From assembly GCA_023387135.1 (NCBI GenBank), contig JAEWIK010000332.1, forward strand, positions 1-13,362: a DNA stretch of 13,362 bases. Direction: 5' to 3'. Position numbers and translations under genes: made by a program. The notes beneath the pieces were generated by a model, which saw only the letters and a program-made list of their open reading frames with translations, searched no databases and was not told where the DNA came from. This DNA is from Actinomycetes bacterium (GTDB lineage Bacteria > Actinomycetota > Actinomycetes > Propionibacteriales > Propionibacteriaceae). Numbering within the stretch: position 1 is the first letter of the stretch; the number at the start of each line of letters is the position of its first letter. This document shows positions 6,897-13,362 of the stretch, piece after piece.

Positions 6897-7868
6897 TCAG
6901 GCCGACATTCCGGCGACCACGGGAGCGACCTGGGTGTCGTCCAGGGCCGCCAGGTAGCGCTCGGCGTCAAGCGCCGCCGCGCAGCCGGTCCCCGCGGCGG
7001 TGATCGCCTGCCGGTAGCTGTGGTCGACGAGGTCGCCGGCGGCGAAGACTCCCGGCAGGTTCGTCCGGGTGCTGGGGGAGTCGACCACCACGTAGCCGGA
7101 ACCGTCCACCTCGACCTGTCCGCGCACGAGTTCGGAACGCGGGTCGTGGCCGATGGCGACGAAGAGGCCGTTGATGGCCAGGTCGCGGGTCTCCCCGGTC
7201 AGGGTGTCCTGCAGGGTCACCGACTCGACTGACTTGTCGCCGTTGATCCCGGTGACCACCGAGTTCCACGCGAACGAGATCTTGGGGTCGGCCTCGGCGC
7301 GATCGATCATGACCTTCGAGCCGCGCAGGGCGTCGCGCCGGTGGATGATCGTGACCGAGCGGGCGAAGCGTGTGAGGAAGGTGGCCTCCTCCAGCGCCGA
7401 GTCGCCGCCGCCGACGACGGCGATGTCCTTCTCCCTGAAGAAGAAGCCGTCACAGGTGGCACACCAGGACACGCCGCGACCGGACAGCCTGTCCTCGTCG
7501 GCGAGGCCGAGCCGGCGGTAGCCGGAGCCCATGGCGAGGATCACTGCCTTGGCGAGGTGGGTGTTCCCGTCCGAGTCGGTGACCGACTTGAGCGGGCCCG
7601 TCAGGTCGACAGTCGTGACGTCGTCGGTGACGATCTCGGCACCGAACCTCTCGGCCTGCTTGCGCATCTCGATCATCAGGTCGGGGCCCATGATGCCCTC
7701 GGAGAAACCGGGGAAGTTCTCGACCTCGGTGGTGGTCATCAGGGCGCCGCCGGCGCTCAGCGCGCCCTCGAAGAGCAGCGGTTTGAGCCCCGCACGGGCG
7801 GTGTAGACGCCGGCCGTGTAGCCGGACGGACCGGAGCCGATGATGATGACTTCGCGAATCTCAGGCAT
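6897..7868 (-). CDS. trxB: Thioredoxin reductase (NADPH, FAD)
   Basis: This flavoenzyme passes electrons from NADPH through FAD and a redox disulfide to thioredoxin; 323 residues, full length. The FAD-binding motif is GSGPSG (11-16). The active-site disulfide is CATC (C136, C139) inside SWCATCDG. The NADPH domain carries GGGDSA (153-158) and HRRD (176-179), whose arginines bind the 2'-phosphate of NADPH. The C-terminal FAD motif is [10 protein letters not shown] (273-282). The ATG at 7868 is preceded closely by GGGGA (7876-7872). The short tail after residue 310 ([13 protein letters not shown]) is variable between species. With trxA downstream the whole thioredoxin system is encoded here. The 154-bp upstream gap contains a candidate -10 box and a C/G-tract palindrome. 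Confidence 0.98.
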   Translation of the reverse strand: MPEIREVIIIGSGPSGYTAGVYTARAGLKPLLFEGALSAGGALMTTTEVENFPGFSEGIMGPDLMIEMRKQAERFGAEIVTDDVTTVDLTGPLKSVTDSDGNTHLAKAVILAMGSGYRRLGLADEDRLSGRGVSWCATCDGFFFREKDIAVVGGGDSALEEATFLTRFARSVTIIHRRDALRGSKVMIDRAEADPKISFAWNSVVTGINGDKSVESVTLQDTLTGETRDLAINGLFVAIGHDPRSELVRGQVEVDGSGYVVVDSPSTRTNLPGVFAAGDLVDHSYRQAITAAGTGCAAALDAERYLAALDDTQVAPVVAGMSA

Positions 7869-7897
7869 GGTTCCCCAGACGTCGGATGTGGCTGCCC

Positions 7898-7903
7898 AGT
7901 CTA
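7898..7903 (-). promoter_or_regulatory. Possible -10 box of trxB
   Basis: TAGACT on the minus strand fits TAnnnT and would give a leader of about 23 bases before the trxB ATG. No -35 consensus is present at the normal distance, so the call is tentative. Confidence 0.28.
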
Positions 7904-7954
7904 TGCCGGACCTGCAGGACCGGGCGACGATGCAACGCCCCGACGGGGGTCGGA

Positions 7955-7973
7955 TATTCCCCCCGGGGGTATA
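7955..7973. promoter_or_regulatory. C-tract/G-tract palindrome resembling a CsoR-family operator
   Basis: The core is six C followed directly by five G, flanked by AT-rich ends; on the minus strand it reads TATACCCCCGGGGGGAATA. CsoR/CstR/FrmR-type repressors generally bind inverted repeats of the form TACCCC-GGGGTA. One half-site fits and the other has AA instead of TA. It lies about 90-105 bp upstream of the trxB ATG and about 50 bp beyond the beta-helix stop. No metal or sulfur gene is adjacent, so it may be only a GC-rich palindrome or part of a terminator. Confidence 0.25.
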
Positions 7974-8022
7974 GGCGGAACGGCGGTCCCGCCCGGTCCC
8001 GGGAAGCCCGGCGAGCCGGCCG

Positions 8023-9516
8023 CTAGACCTTCGTCAGCTTGCCCTTGGACTGGAGCTTGATCGCCTTGCCCTTGTTGCCGGTGATCGTCGCGCTGACCAT
8101 CGTCAGGGTGGCCTTCGACTTCACGACGATGCCGGTGCCGTTCTTCTTCACGGTGATGCGCTGGGTGATCCTGCCCGACGTCCCCTTGTCCATGACGACG
8201 AGGCCCGCGCCCTTGCTCCACTGCAGCACAGTGCCCGCGCCGGAGATGGTCAGCTTCGACTTCGACTTCACCCGCAGGCCGTCCCCGCGGTTGCCGGTGA
8301 CGTTCACGGCTCCCGAGATGACGGCGGTGCTGGAGGTCTGGACGAGGATGCCGTGGATGCGGCCGTTGGCGACGACGTTGCTCCGGCCGCTGATGGTGAG
8401 CTTCCCCCTGGTGACCACGATCCCGTAGGACTGGGCCTTGGTGACCTTGTTCCCGTCACGCAGCGTGAGGCTGCTGCCGGGGGAGACCGAGAGGTTGCTG
8501 TGCCTGGAACCGGACACGGTCGTCCGGCTGAGGGTCGCCGACCCGCCGGACGCGACCGACACGCCGTCCCTCGCGGTGCCGCTGATGGAGACGCCGCCCA
8601 GCGAGACGAAGGTGCCATTGCCTGACGAGAGCACACCGGAGAAGCCGTTGCCCGCCAGCGTGGCGTTGACCAGCGTCAGCCTGGTGCCGGGGCTGGTGTT
8701 GGCGCCGTGGCGTCCGTTGGAGCTGAGGGTGCCGCCTGTGACGGATGCCGTCGCACCCGAGCTGCCCAGCGCGATGCCGTTGACCCGGTTCCTCGACATC
8801 GACGTGCTGGTGACCGTCGCGGTGGCGGACACCGACACGTTGAGCCCGTTCCCGAGCTTGCCGGTGGTGCTGCCCGTGACGGCGAGGCCGTTGCCGTCGA
8901 GGTGGCTGTGGGAGATGGTGCCGCCGGCGCGCTCGAGATTGACGCCGTGGCGGCGGTTGGCCGTCGCCGTGAGGTTCGTGGCGCTCAGGTGGGCGCCCGG
9001 CCCCTTCACGTAGACCCCGTCGAGCTTCGCGCCGGTGACCGTCGCGCCGATGACCCTGAGCGAGCCGGCCGTTGACAGCACGACGCTGGAACTGCCGGAG
9101 GTGGAACCACTGCCGTTCCAGGTGCCGCCGTACAGCCCGGCCGAGCCGCTGGTGAAGCTGATGACCGACGTGGCGCTGCCCCGCGCCGCGACCTTCGTCG
9201 TGGGGTCCGCGACGACGTAGACGTTGGCCGCGACCCGCGGTGCGTAGGCGCCGCTCAGCACGTACGACCCGCCCGCGAGATGGACGACGTGGGCGACGTC
9301 CTGGTAGCTCTGGGAGACCGCAGCACCGAAGCGGGAGGTGATGTCCCCGCCTCCGGAGAACGCGGTGGTGACGTAACGGCTCAACCCGAAGGCCGCTGCC
9401 GCCGCGTCGACTGTGTCAGCCGCGCGCGCCGGAATCGGAGCGACGAAGAGGCTTGTCAGGGCGAGGGTGAGCGCTGCGAGCACGCCTGTCAGGCGACGCC
9501 TGGGGGTGGGACTCAT
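8023..9516 (-). CDS. Secreted right-handed parallel beta-helix (PbH1 repeat) protein
   Basis: The 497-residue product begins with a clear signal peptide (PRRR, hydrophobic 11-26, cleavage ARA-AD after residue 32). Residues 65-135 include [13 protein letters not shown], the cap seen in pectate-lyase-3-like proteins. From about 165 to the end the sequence has some 14 coils of 23-25 residues, each with a Gly then hydrophobic start (DGVYV, HGVNL, NGIAL, DGVSV, YGIVV, HGILV, DGLRV, TGIVV) and an Asn-Gly or Asn-Arg turn at its end. These folds usually bind or cut polysaccharides, but I see no definite catalytic residues, so no enzyme activity is claimed. The second half is lysine-rich ([19 protein letters not shown]) and the last coil is cut short. 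There is no sortase motif, lipobox or membrane anchor. The ATG at 9516 starts the signal peptide; its ribosome-binding site is weak (GGAAG). Confidence 0.85.
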   Translation of the reverse strand: MSPTPRRRLTGVLAALTLALTSLFVAPIPARAADTVDAAAAAFGLSRYVTTAFSGGGDITSRFGAAVSQSYQDVAHVVHLAGGSYVLSGAYAPRVAANVYVVADPTTKVAARGSATSVISFTSGSAGLYGGTWNGSGSTSGSSSVVLSTAGSLRVIGATVTGAKLDGVYVKGPGAHLSATNLTATANRRHGVNLERAGGTISHSHLDGNGLAVTGSTTGKLGNGLNVSVSATATVTSTSMSRNRVNGIALGSSGATASVTGGTLSSNGRHGANTSPGTRLTLVNATLAGNGFSGVLSSGNGTFVSLGGVSISGTARDGVSVASGGSATLSRTTVSGSRHSNLSVSPGSSLTLRDGNKVTKAQSYGIVVTRGKLTISGRSNVVANGRIHGILVQTSSTAVISGAVNVTGNRGDGLRVKSKSKLTISGAGTVLQWSKGAGLVVMDKGTSGRITQRITVKKNGTGIVVKSKATLTMVSATITGNKGKAIKLQSKGKLTKV

Positions 9517-9563
9517 TGCTTCCGATCTCTCGTGCGGTTGCCGGTTCCCCCCAAGCCATTGCC

Positions 9564-9569
9564 ACTTTA
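9564..9569 (-). promoter_or_regulatory. Possible -10 box of the beta-helix gene
   Basis: TAAAGT on the minus strand fits TAnnnT and would give a leader of about 40 bases. It lies just beyond the glpC hairpin, so the beta-helix gene probably has its own promoter rather than relying on glp read-through. No clear -35 is visible. Confidence 0.3.
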
Positions 9570-9582
9570 CCCCGCAAGGCAA

Positions 9583-9605
9583 GGGACGGACCCGGCCACC
9601 GTCCC
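9583..9605 (-). terminator. GC-rich hairpin terminator after glpABC
   Basis: On the minus strand GGGACGG (9605-9599) and CCGTCCC (9589-9583) form a perfect 7-bp stem around a 9-base loop, starting 17 bases past the glpC stop. It is followed by TTGCCTTG rather than a true T-run, as is common for actinobacterial terminators. It separates the glp operon from the beta-helix gene. Confidence 0.6.
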
Positions 9606-9622
9606 AGGCCGCCCGCGAGCAG

Positions 9623-10849
9623 TCAGTCGGACAGCCCGTACGCCTTGTGCACCATCCAGATCGGATGCTCGGTGTGGACGCCCGACGACTTCTGGATCTG
9701 CCAGCGGCAGGTCTCGGTGTCGCACAGCGCGAGATCGGGGTTGGTGTTCCTCACCATCTCGAAGAGCGGGGCGCCGACCGCCTGGGCGACCTCGTACTTC
9801 TCGTTCTTCAGCCCGTACGTGCCGGCGATGCCGCAGCAGGTGACCCCCGACTCGACGACCGTCAGGCCCGGGATCAGGCGCAGGATCTCGGGGGCGGGCA
9901 GGCCCATGCCCTGGCTCTTGAGCTGGCAGGGAGCGTGGTAGGGGACTGTCATCTCGATCGGCTTGAAGTCGGTGGGCAACTCGCCCGCCTCGTGCAGTTC
10001 GAGCAGGAACTCCATGATGTCGCGGACCCGCGTCGAGACGTCCTTCAGCCTGTCGTCGGTGACCCCCATGATCTCGTGCGCCTCGTGCTTGAGCATGCCG
10101 GTGCAGGAGCCCGACGACGAGATGATCGTCAACTCGCCGCCCGCCGAGCGCAACTGGTCGCACAGCTTGAGGATCGACGCCGTCGCCTGGTCGAACAGCC
10201 CGTTCGACTGCTGGGCGAGCCCGCAACACCCCTGCTGCGGGACAATCACCTCGTACCCGAGGTGTTCCAGCACCTCGATCGAACGCTTGGAGGTCTCGAC
10301 CTCGAAGTAGCCGCCCGCGCAGCCGTGGAAGAAGACCAGCGGCCCGCGCGTCGGGATCCTCGTCGGCGCCTTCCGCTTCTTCAGCCAGCCCTGGATCGTC
10401 TGCGTCTGGGCGGGAGGCATCGGGGCGTCGGCGTGGACGCCGAACACCTTCTCGACGACCTTGCGGATCGGGCGGTTCGCGAGCGCGGCGTTGGCGAGCG
10501 GCGCCACCGGGGTCATGAACCTGCCCATCAGCGTCGTCCGCGAGATCAGCTGGTCGCGCAGCGGCATGTGGTCGGCCTTCATGACGGCCCTCGCCTGCGA
10601 GTTGAGCTCGGCGATCTGCACCCCCTGGGGGCAGGCCAGCGTGCACGCGCCGCAACTCGAGCAGTAGTCGAGCGAGTGGTCGACGGACTCACCGTTGCGG
10701 AACCGCTCGGCCTGCGGGCCCACGTACTTCGGCCCCGAGAACAACGGCGTCACGGCACCGACGGGACACACTGTCTCGCAGATCGTGCACTTGACGCAGT
10801 GGTCGAGGCTCGCTCGTGCGAACTCGTGGCCGGCGAATTCGAGGCTCAT
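9623..10849 (-). CDS. glpC: Anaerobic glycerol-3-phosphate dehydrogenase subunit C
   Basis: GlpC attaches the GlpAB dimer to the membrane and carries electrons to the quinone pool through iron-sulfur centres. The 408-residue protein has two N-terminal 4Fe-4S motifs: C18-C21-C24-C28 followed by Pro, and C63-C66-C69-C73 followed by Pro. The C-terminal half has CCG-type cysteine motifs: HGCAGG (C177), QQGCCGL (C208-C209), HAPCQL (C308), VTCCGIAG (C338-C339), and a further pair C376/C381. These bind additional cofactor, as in heterodisulfide reductase-like proteins. The ATG at 10849 overlaps the glpB stop in an ATGA arrangement, implying translational coupling. No membrane helix is evident. A hairpin terminator follows it. 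Confidence 0.96.
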   Translation of the reverse strand: MSLEFAGHEFARASLDHCVKCTICETVCPVGAVTPLFSGPKYVGPQAERFRNGESVDHSLDYCSSCGACTLACPQGVQIAELNSQARAVMKADHMPLRDQLISRTTLMGRFMTPVAPLANAALANRPIRKVVEKVFGVHADAPMPPAQTQTIQGWLKKRKAPTRIPTRGPLVFFHGCAGGYFEVETSKRSIEVLEHLGYEVIVPQQGCCGLAQQSNGLFDQATASILKLCDQLRSAGGELTIISSSGSCTGMLKHEAHEIMGVTDDRLKDVSTRVRDIMEFLLELHEAGELPTDFKPIEMTVPYHAPCQLKSQGMGLPAPEILRLIPGLTVVESGVTCCGIAGTYGLKNEKYEVAQAVGAPLFEMVRNTNPDLALCDTETCRWQIQKSSGVHTEHPIWMVHKAYGLSD

Positions 10850-12168
10850 GCCAACTCCCTCATGATCGCGTCGGTTGCCTTCATCGCGCTGCCGAGGGCG
10901 ATGCCCTCACCCGACTTCTCACGCCACCGGTGCGCTCCGGCGAGGATGCCGCCCGCGACATGCAGGTTGTCGTACACGGGTACCCCGTCCGCGCCCACCG
11001 GACGCATGGACTCGTCCGCCATCGCTCCGACGGCGAACAGCGGCTGCTCGGCACCCCAGTACTCGCCGTGGATGAGCGGCTGGTCGGCGCCGGAGAGCGG
11101 CAGGTCGAAGAGCGTCTCCTTGACCTCGCCGAACGAGTTGAGCGACAGCGCGCCGCTCTCGAAACCGCCGGCGGCGTGGAGGAAGGCGTCGGCGGTCAGC
11201 TCCTGCGGACGACCGGCGGTGCCGACGGTGAGCGACACGACCCTCCCGACCTCGGTGCGGGCAGACTGCACCCAGCTTCCGTTGACGAACCTGACCCCGG
11301 CGGCCCGCGCCGCTGCCATCAACGCGTCGTTGAGGCGCATGCCCGGGACCGAGGGCGGCGGCAGCGGGATCTCGAACACCGGGCAACCTAGGTTCTGTTC
11401 GAGATCTCGCCACGCGCCCCGGTTCTTCAGGCCGAGCATGGCCGGGAAACCGACTGTCTCCCCGGGGGCGATCAAGGGCTTCACCTCGGCGGCGAAGCGC
11501 GTCCGGAACTCCTCGGTGTCGAAGGCCCGGGCGTAACTGAGGGCGTTGGTGTCGGCCTCGCGGCGGTCGGGGACGTCCACCACGACGTGGCGGGCCTTCA
11601 GCCTGCCGCCGTCGGGGAGCGTGGTGCGGGACAGGTTCCCGGCCACCAGGGCGGCGTGGAAGTCCTTCAGCCGGCGCAGCCCGACGATGAGGAACGTCGC
11701 GCCGTCCACGCAGTTGCCCGCGACCATGCTGGGCTGCGCGAGGCAGGTCGGACGCACCGCCCCGACCGCGGTGGGGAGGTGGTAGTTGGCGTCTGCGGTG
11801 CCCACCAGCAGGTCCGCGCCGACCGCCTCGCGCAGGAAGTCCAGTCCGTCCCTCACGGCGTCGACGCCGATCGTGGAGTACGGGTGGGCGGGATCGGACG
11901 CCGCCAGGGCCGCCACCGCGGCGAGCGGATCCCCGACACGGGTGACCGCGGGGCGGGTGCTCCCGGCGTCACCGGCTGCCGCCGCACCTGCGGCGACGCC
12001 CGCCGGCTCGGGCGCCGGTGCGTAGCCGAGGACATCGACGGTCCCCTGGGACAGTTGCAGGCCACCGACGCCCTTGTTGACGACAGTGACGCCGACTCCG
12101 GCGCGGGCCAGCCTGACGGCGGCGACGAGTCCGGTGACTCCTGCACCGATGACGAGGACGCGGCTCAC
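10846..12168 (-). CDS. glpB: Anaerobic glycerol-3-phosphate dehydrogenase subunit B
   Basis: GlpB is the second flavoprotein subunit of the GlpABC complex, which oxidises sn-glycerol-3-phosphate to dihydroxyacetone phosphate. The 440-residue protein begins with a dinucleotide-binding fold, VLVIGAGVTGLVAAVRLARAG (4-24). It also shows the family motif DPAHPYS (92-98), a central segment LGCPVFEIPLPPPSVPGMRL (260-279) and a C-terminal flavin-site region NLHVAGGILAGAH (401-413). Residues 50-72 form an Ala/Gly/Pro-rich low-complexity stretch that is probably a flexible loop. The start is GTG at 12168, which overlaps the glpA stop as GTGA and has GAGGTGG inside the end of glpA as ribosome-binding site. 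The frame stays open upstream of this, but that part is antisense to nothing and simply shadows glpA in another frame. The stop overlaps the glpC start by 4 bp. Confidence 0.94.
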   Translation of the reverse strand: MSRVLVIGAGVTGLVAAVRLARAGVGVTVVNKGVGGLQLSQGTVDVLGYAPAPEPAGVAAGAAAAGDAGSTRPAVTRVGDPLAAVAALAASDPAHPYSTIGVDAVRDGLDFLREAVGADLLVGTADANYHLPTAVGAVRPTCLAQPSMVAGNCVDGATFLIVGLRRLKDFHAALVAGNLSRTTLPDGGRLKARHVVVDVPDRREADTNALSYARAFDTEEFRTRFAAEVKPLIAPGETVGFPAMLGLKNRGAWRDLEQNLGCPVFEIPLPPPSVPGMRLNDALMAAARAAGVRFVNGSWVQSARTEVGRVVSLTVGTAGRPQELTADAFLHAAGGFESGALSLNSFGEVKETLFDLPLSGADQPLIHGEYWGAEQPLFAVGAMADESMRPVGADGVPVYDNLHVAGGILAGAHRWREKSGEGIALGSAMKATDAIMRELA

Positions 12169-13362
12169 AGTTCCACCTCGGTCGTGGGTTCGGGAAGGTT
12201 CTCGATGTCGAGGGTGCCCTGGAAGATCCAGTTGTCCAGGGCGGTCTGGCGGACCTGGTCGCCGTAGAGGATCGGCCACAAGCCGATCCAGCGGTTCTTC
12301 AGGAAGAGGCGCAGCAGGCCCGTCGCACGCTCGACGTCGATGTGGCCCGTCTCCAGCGCGATGCCGGTGGCCCTCATCGAGCAGAACCCGCCCTGGCAGG
12401 GCCCCATGCCGAGCCTGAGCTGGCGCCGCAGGTCGTCGAAGGAGGCCTGCGGCTGGTCCTCGAGCGCCTTGACGAACATCGCCCTGCTCATCAGCTCGCA
12501 CTCGCAGATGATCTGGTCCTCGAGCCTGTCCTCCTCGCGGTCGTGGAGGCGGTGGGTGACGACGTAGTTCCGATTGAGGCGAGAGGAGGGCGAGCTCGCT
12601 CGCTCTCCCGAGCCGATTGAGGAACTTGACGAGCGAAGCGAGGAACAATTCTTGCCGGGCTTCTCGTCGGGGATCAGCTCGTCGGCGGTGTGGCACGCCC
12701 TGGTCTCACCCAGCTTGCGGCACATCTCGTCGACGATGTGCTCGGCCATCAGGCGATAGGTGGTGAGCTTGCCGCCGCCGATGGTGAGCATTCCCTCCAG
12801 GCCGTCGCGTTCGGCGTGGTCGATGACCGCCATGCCGCGGCTCATGTGCCGGGTGTCGGACGCGGAGACCCGCTTGTCCTTGATGAGCGGACGGGCGCCG
12901 GCCCAGGCGTGCAGCGCTCGAGAGCGGCGGAAGCCGGGCACCAGCACCTCGCCGGCGTCCAGCATCTGCTGGACCTCTGCCGGCTCGATGGCGAGCTTGT
13001 CGGGATCGTCCACCTTCACGTCGGTGGTGCCGATGATGCAGACGGTGTGGACGGGGACGAGGATGTCGCCGTCGGCGGGGTAGATGCAGCGGTTGACGAC
13101 GCGGTTCACCAGCCGGTGGTTCATCGCGATCATGATGCCGCGGCCGGGGACGACGTCCACCGGCTCACAGCCCGCCATGTCGGCGATCTGGCCCGCCCAC
13201 GGGCCTGCGCAGTTGAGCACGAAGCTGCAGTCGATCCTGACGTCCTCGCCGTTCTTGAGGTCGGTGCAGTAGACGGCGGAGACCTGGCCGCCGTCCCGTT
13301 CGATGCGGGTCACCTTGTGGTAGGTGAGCACCTGGGCTCCGTGGGCCTGCGCCGATCGCGCC
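12165..13362 (-). CDS. glpA: Anaerobic glycerol-3-phosphate dehydrogenase subunit A (5' end outside window, with in-frame insert)
   Basis: GlpA is the catalytic FAD subunit of anaerobic glycerol-3-phosphate dehydrogenase. 398 residues are visible, starting ARSAQAHGAQVLTYHKVT, which is internal; the FAD-binding N-terminus lies beyond 13362, and the GTG at 13331 is not the start. Recognisable blocks are NCAGPWAGQIADM (50-62), VPGRGIMI (71-78), GTTDVKVDDP (111-120), ARPLIKD (156-162) and IGGGKLTTYRLMAE (194-207). The C-terminal BFD-like [2Fe-2S] domain has cysteines C286, C288, C322 and C327 in CEC and GPCQGGFC. Residues 239-265 are a 27-residue serine-rich insert without counterpart in the GlpA proteins I know. 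The frame stays open through it and the flanking KPGKN and YVVTHRL join naturally. The stop overlaps the glpB GTG. The complex is used under oxygen limitation. Confidence 0.95.
   Translation of the reverse strand, partial: ARSAQAHGAQVLTYHKVTRIERDGGQVSAVYCTDLKNGEDVRIDCSFVLNCAGPWAGQIADMAGCEPVDVVPGRGIMIAMNHRLVNRVVNRCIYPADGDILVPVHTVCIIGTTDVKVDDPDKLAIEPAEVQQMLDAGEVLVPGFRRSRALHAWAGARPLIKDKRVSASDTRHMSRGMAVIDHAERDGLEGMLTIGGGKLTTYRLMAEHIVDEMCRKLGETRACHTADELIPDEKPGKNCSSLRSSSSSIGSGERASSPSSRLNRNYVVTHRLHDREEDRLEDQIICECELMSRAMFVKALEDQPQASFDDLRRQLRLGMGPCQGGFCSMRATGIALETGHIDVERATGLLRLFLKNRWIGLWPILYGDQVRQTALDNWIFQGTLDIENLPEPTTEVEL
12567..12647. repeat. In-frame palindromic repeat element inside glpA
   Basis: This 81-bp segment is built from repeats. 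CCGATTGAGG occurs at 12570-12579 and 12613-12622. GAGGAAC occurs at 12619-12625 and 12640-12646. An 11-bp stem (one G-T pair) joins 12585-12595 to 12598-12608 around a 2-base centre. GAGCGAAGCGAG (12631-12642) is, apart from one extra base, the reverse complement of CTCGCTCGCTC (12595-12605). The ends carry GTTCC (12567-12571) and GGAAC (12642-12646) as inverted termini. Its length is an exact multiple of three with no stop in the glpA frame. The motif style (TTGAGG plus GAGCGAAGCGAG) resembles dispersed palindromes common in actinobacterial intergenic DNA. I found no second copy in this window. Confidence 0.7.

Noticed and set aside
9517..9570. GGGGGGAACC and nearby small stems before the beta-helix gene, reminiscent of a c-di-AMP (ydaO-type) riboswitch
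   Set aside because: The available leader is only about 40-50 bases and lacks the remaining conserved helices and loops of that riboswitch class.
9413..11536. Very long plus-strand open frame (707 codons) opposite glpC and glpB
   Set aside because: Low-complexity Arg/Leu/Ala/Asp shadow composition with no recognisable domain; the opposite strand carries two overlapping, well-conserved glp genes.
12169..12696. Upstream extension of the glpB reading frame
   Set aside because: The extension lies wholly over glpA in another frame and is Arg/Pro-rich shadow sequence; glpB homology begins at the GTG at 12168, which has its own ribosome-binding site.

Overview
This window comes from a high-GC Gram-positive chromosome. 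It is most likely an actinobacterium, and the gene content (anaerobic GlpABC dehydrogenase together with a cytochrome-oxidase assembly factor) suggests a facultative anaerobe such as a member of the Propionibacteriaceae; the genus is an inference. The left end lies near the replication origin: the first gene is parB, and the thioredoxin pair and a GNAT-like gene next to it echo the parB - Rv3916c - trxC - trxB2 order of mycobacteria.

Layout. (1) 1-886, plus strand: parB, missing only its first codon or codons. (2) 908-3458, minus strand: SURF1, a DUF3817 membrane protein and a secreted PBP4-type D-Ala-D-Ala carboxypeptidase (dacB), which ends convergently against parB. (3) 3507-5809, minus: a fold-type I PLP aminotransferase followed 8 bp later by a D-Ala-D-Ala ligase. 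(4) 5865-6470, plus: a GNAT-like protein, divergent from the aminotransferase and convergent with trxA. (5) 6474-7868, minus: trxB then trxA. (6) 8023-9516, minus: a secreted right-handed parallel beta-helix protein. (7) 9623-13362, minus: glpA (5' end outside the window), glpB and glpC, joined by 4-bp stop/start overlaps and followed by a strong GC hairpin.

How the genes fit together. ParB serves chromosome segregation. The ligase makes the D-Ala-D-Ala dipeptide and DacB trims it from the cell wall, so both ends of the dipeptide's life are encoded here. TrxA and TrxB form a complete NADPH-dependent disulfide-reducing pair. GlpABC oxidises glycerol-3-phosphate and feeds electrons to the quinone pool when oxygen is low, while SURF1 serves the aerobic terminal oxidase.

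The most unusual item is an 81-bp, palindrome- and repeat-rich segment inserted in frame in glpA (12567-12647). It adds a 27-residue serine-rich loop between the dehydrogenase core and the C-terminal cysteine domain, and it looks like a mobile palindromic repeat that has become coding sequence. Other points of interest are the secreted beta-helix protein with a lysine-rich C-terminal half, a CsoR-like C-tract/G-tract palindrome upstream of trxB, a probable leaderless promoter at dacB, and a divergent ligase signature. No RNA gene, CRISPR array, insertion sequence or parS site was seen. No gene-free stretch exceeds about 155 bp.
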